A stretch of 43,007 nt of DNA from an uncultured Lactobacillus sp. (GTDB lineage: Bacteria > Bacillota > Bacilli > Lactobacillales > Lactobacillaceae), in NCBI RefSeq assembly GCF_945290125.1, contig NZ_CALYQV010000013.1:1-43007 (forward strand). Direction: 5' to 3'. Positions 41,802 to 43,007 of this stretch are shown piece by piece. The position numbers were made by a program, and so were the translations under genes. The notes below the pieces were generated by a model that was not told where the DNA came from, did not search any database, and was given only the letters and a program-made list of their open reading frames with translations. The stretch's first letter is position 1. Each line of letters starts with the position of its first letter.

Positions 41802-43007
41802 ATGTTAGGAAAGAATAATTACAATGAACGGGTGAAAAAAATGGCAAAGCAGGCTAAGCAAGACCATTTCTCAATTCGTAAATTGAGTATTGGTACTACT
41901 TCTGTATTGCTTGGCTTTACTTTCTTAAGTTTAAATAGCAAAACAGTTAAGGCTGATACAGTTGTTCCACCTCAACCAACTGAGAATAATGCCTATTCTC
42001 AAGCAAATTCTTTTTCGCAAGACGGTACCACTCATCCCAGTAACAAAAATGCTGGACAAAATATATCTAACGCTACTTACAAAACAAACAAGCCAGAAGG
42101 GGAAGCAAATTTAACCACATTTTCTGGCTTGAGTTCGTTTTTGAGGGAGAGTAATAGTAACAGTGAACAAAATAACACTGCTCAAACAGATCAAACTCCT
42201 GCCAATAATGACGATCCAAACAAAAAAGGTTCCAGCGTAAATAGTGCAGACAACAATGATATTAATACAGACAATGAAGATAAAGCAAATATTAACAGCG
42301 ATAATTCGGACAAAGAAAAGTCCGGTGTAAACAATACAGATAAGCAGGAAACTGGCAAAACAAATAAAAATAAGGACACCGCAAAGTCTAAGATCACCGC
42401 AAAAGATGCAAAAGACGCTGGTAAAAAAGTAAGCGTTGGTAACTGGAAGGATTTTATTAGCGCCCTAATCAATAATAATGTAAGTGAAATTGATATTATC
42501 AATAATATTATTGCTGACAGAGAGACAGGTCATAATCGCCAGGCTTTTCAAGGTAGAAAGTTATTAATTAAGTCTGCAGGTAATGCGAAATATACTCTTG
42601 ATTTCAAGAGTAACCACCCTACTCTTACCGGTAATTCTTCTTTAGATATTACTTATGAAAACTTAATACTTAAAAGTACCGATTACTATGGTGTCGCTGA
42701 TACTTACAATATGACTAGAGGGCAAACGGCTAGAATCACTTTTAGAAACATTATCTTTTATGGTTCACAATTAGCTTATACCAAAAACAATACTGACATT
42801 ATTTTTGAAGGTCAAATTCACGCGGAGACTGTCAAAATTCCAAGCAATATTGGCGGTTGGTTTGACGGTAATAATCAGCAACTTTTAGAATTTACCAACA
42901 GCAATAATAGCATTACTTTTAAAGCAGGCTGCCACTTTGACGGTTCGACATTTGGTGGTACCTTGATTGAAATGAGAGGAGAAGGCAATTCTCTTACTGT
43001 TGAACAA
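41802..43007 (+). CDS. YSIRK-type surface adhesin with pectate-lyase-like domain (3' end outside window)
   Basis: An open frame of 402 codons with no stop before the window edge. It begins MLGKNNYNERVKKMAKQAKQ with a GAAAGGAAA ribosome site. The signal peptide carries the YSIRK/G-S motif as FSIRKLSIGTTSVLLGF (23-39), with cleavage expected near KTVKA-DT. A 130-residue low-complexity spacer rich in Asn, Asp, Lys and Ser follows (DNEDKANINSDNSDKEK). From about residue 205 a beta-helix-like region (VGNWKDFISALINNNVSEID, INNIIADRETG) matches the pectate-lyase-like adhesive domain of lactobacillar adhesins. The rest, probably with repeats and an LPXTG anchor, is not visible. Attachment to host or biofilm surfaces is the family role. 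Confidence 0.88.
   Translation, partial: MLGKNNYNERVKKMAKQAKQDHFSIRKLSIGTTSVLLGFTFLSLNSKTVKADTVVPPQPTENNAYSQANSFSQDGTTHPSNKNAGQNISNATYKTNKPEGEANLTTFSGLSSFLRESNSNSEQNNTAQTDQTPANNDDPNKKGSSVNSADNNDINTDNEDKANINSDNSDKEKSGVNNTDKQETGKTNKNKDTAKSKITAKDAKDAGKKVSVGNWKDFISALINNNVSEIDIINNIIADRETGHNRQAFQGRKLLIKSAGNAKYTLDFKSNHPTLTGNSSLDITYENLILKSTDYYGVADTYNMTRGQTARITFRNIIFYGSQLAYTKNNTDIIFEGQIHAETVKIPSNIGGWFDGNNQQLLEFTNSNNSITFKAGCHFDGSTFGGTLIEMRGEGNSLTVEQ

Noticed and set aside
42191..42502. 103-codon minus-strand frame rich in Leu, Ser and Phe
   Set aside because: It is the complement of the Asn/Asp/Lys-rich spacer of the adhesin and has no start signals; a composition artefact.

Overview
The window is AT-rich, densely coded Firmicutes DNA and most resembles Lactobacillus sensu stricto. 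The evidence is the set of SLAP (S-layer) domains behind a signal peptide, a YSIRK-type adhesin with a pectate-lyase-like domain, mannose-family PTS operons paired with SIS-domain deglycases, a muramyl-sugar salvage set and strong AGGAGG-type ribosome sites. The species is not determined; a host-associated (gut) lactobacillus is an inference. No rRNA, tRNA, CRISPR array, transposase or phage gene was seen.

Layout. (1) 1-1730: start of an Rgg-like regulator (cut by the window edge), divergent from an HD-domain dNTPase. (2) 1895-6110, minus: a mannose-family PTS operon with a SIS enzyme and an unrecognised 210-aa anchored protein. Its EIIA gene carries a frameshift and its EIID gene an in-frame TGA, so this system looks broken. 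(3) 6383-8837, plus: three consecutive GntR-type regulators. (4) 8834-10012, minus: an MFS exporter whose stop codon overlaps that of the third regulator. (5) 10100-14826, minus: a second, intact mannose-family PTS with two SIS enzymes resembling fructoselysine- and glucoselysine-6-phosphate deglycases, so probably uptake of glycated amino acids. Both PTS promoter regions share an ACTTATAAGT palindrome and a cre-like site. (6) 15026-19830, minus: three overlapping or tightly spaced fused ABC transporters. Two share an exactly identical 245-bp tract, a sign of recent gene conversion. (7) 19993-20964: prs.

(8) 21201-28413, minus: cell-wall sugar salvage. A lipoprotein esterase, a MurNAc-type PTS EIIBC and MurQ form one operon. 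Upstream are two DUF871/MupG-type 6-phospho-muramidases, the second with a cellobiose-family EIIC. (9) 28700-38145: a SnoaL-like protein, a DeoR regulator and two divergent operons. The minus operon is MFS, zinc dehydrogenase and class II aldolase; the plus operon is MFS, sorbitol/xylitol-type dehydrogenase, PfkB kinase and aldo/keto reductase. Together they could import, oxidise, phosphorylate and cleave an unidentified polyol or rare sugar. This is the best candidate for an undescribed pathway. (10) 38341-43007: cell-surface region with a secreted SLAP/FIVAR protein, a sugar-phosphate antiporter and the first 402 codons of a large YSIRK adhesin running off the window.

How the genes fit together: almost everything concerns scavenging of unusual carbon sources (glycated amino acids, muramyl sugars, a polyol-like compound) plus surface attachment. 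Local regulators (GntR, DeoR) and probable CcpA sites give substrate and catabolite control.
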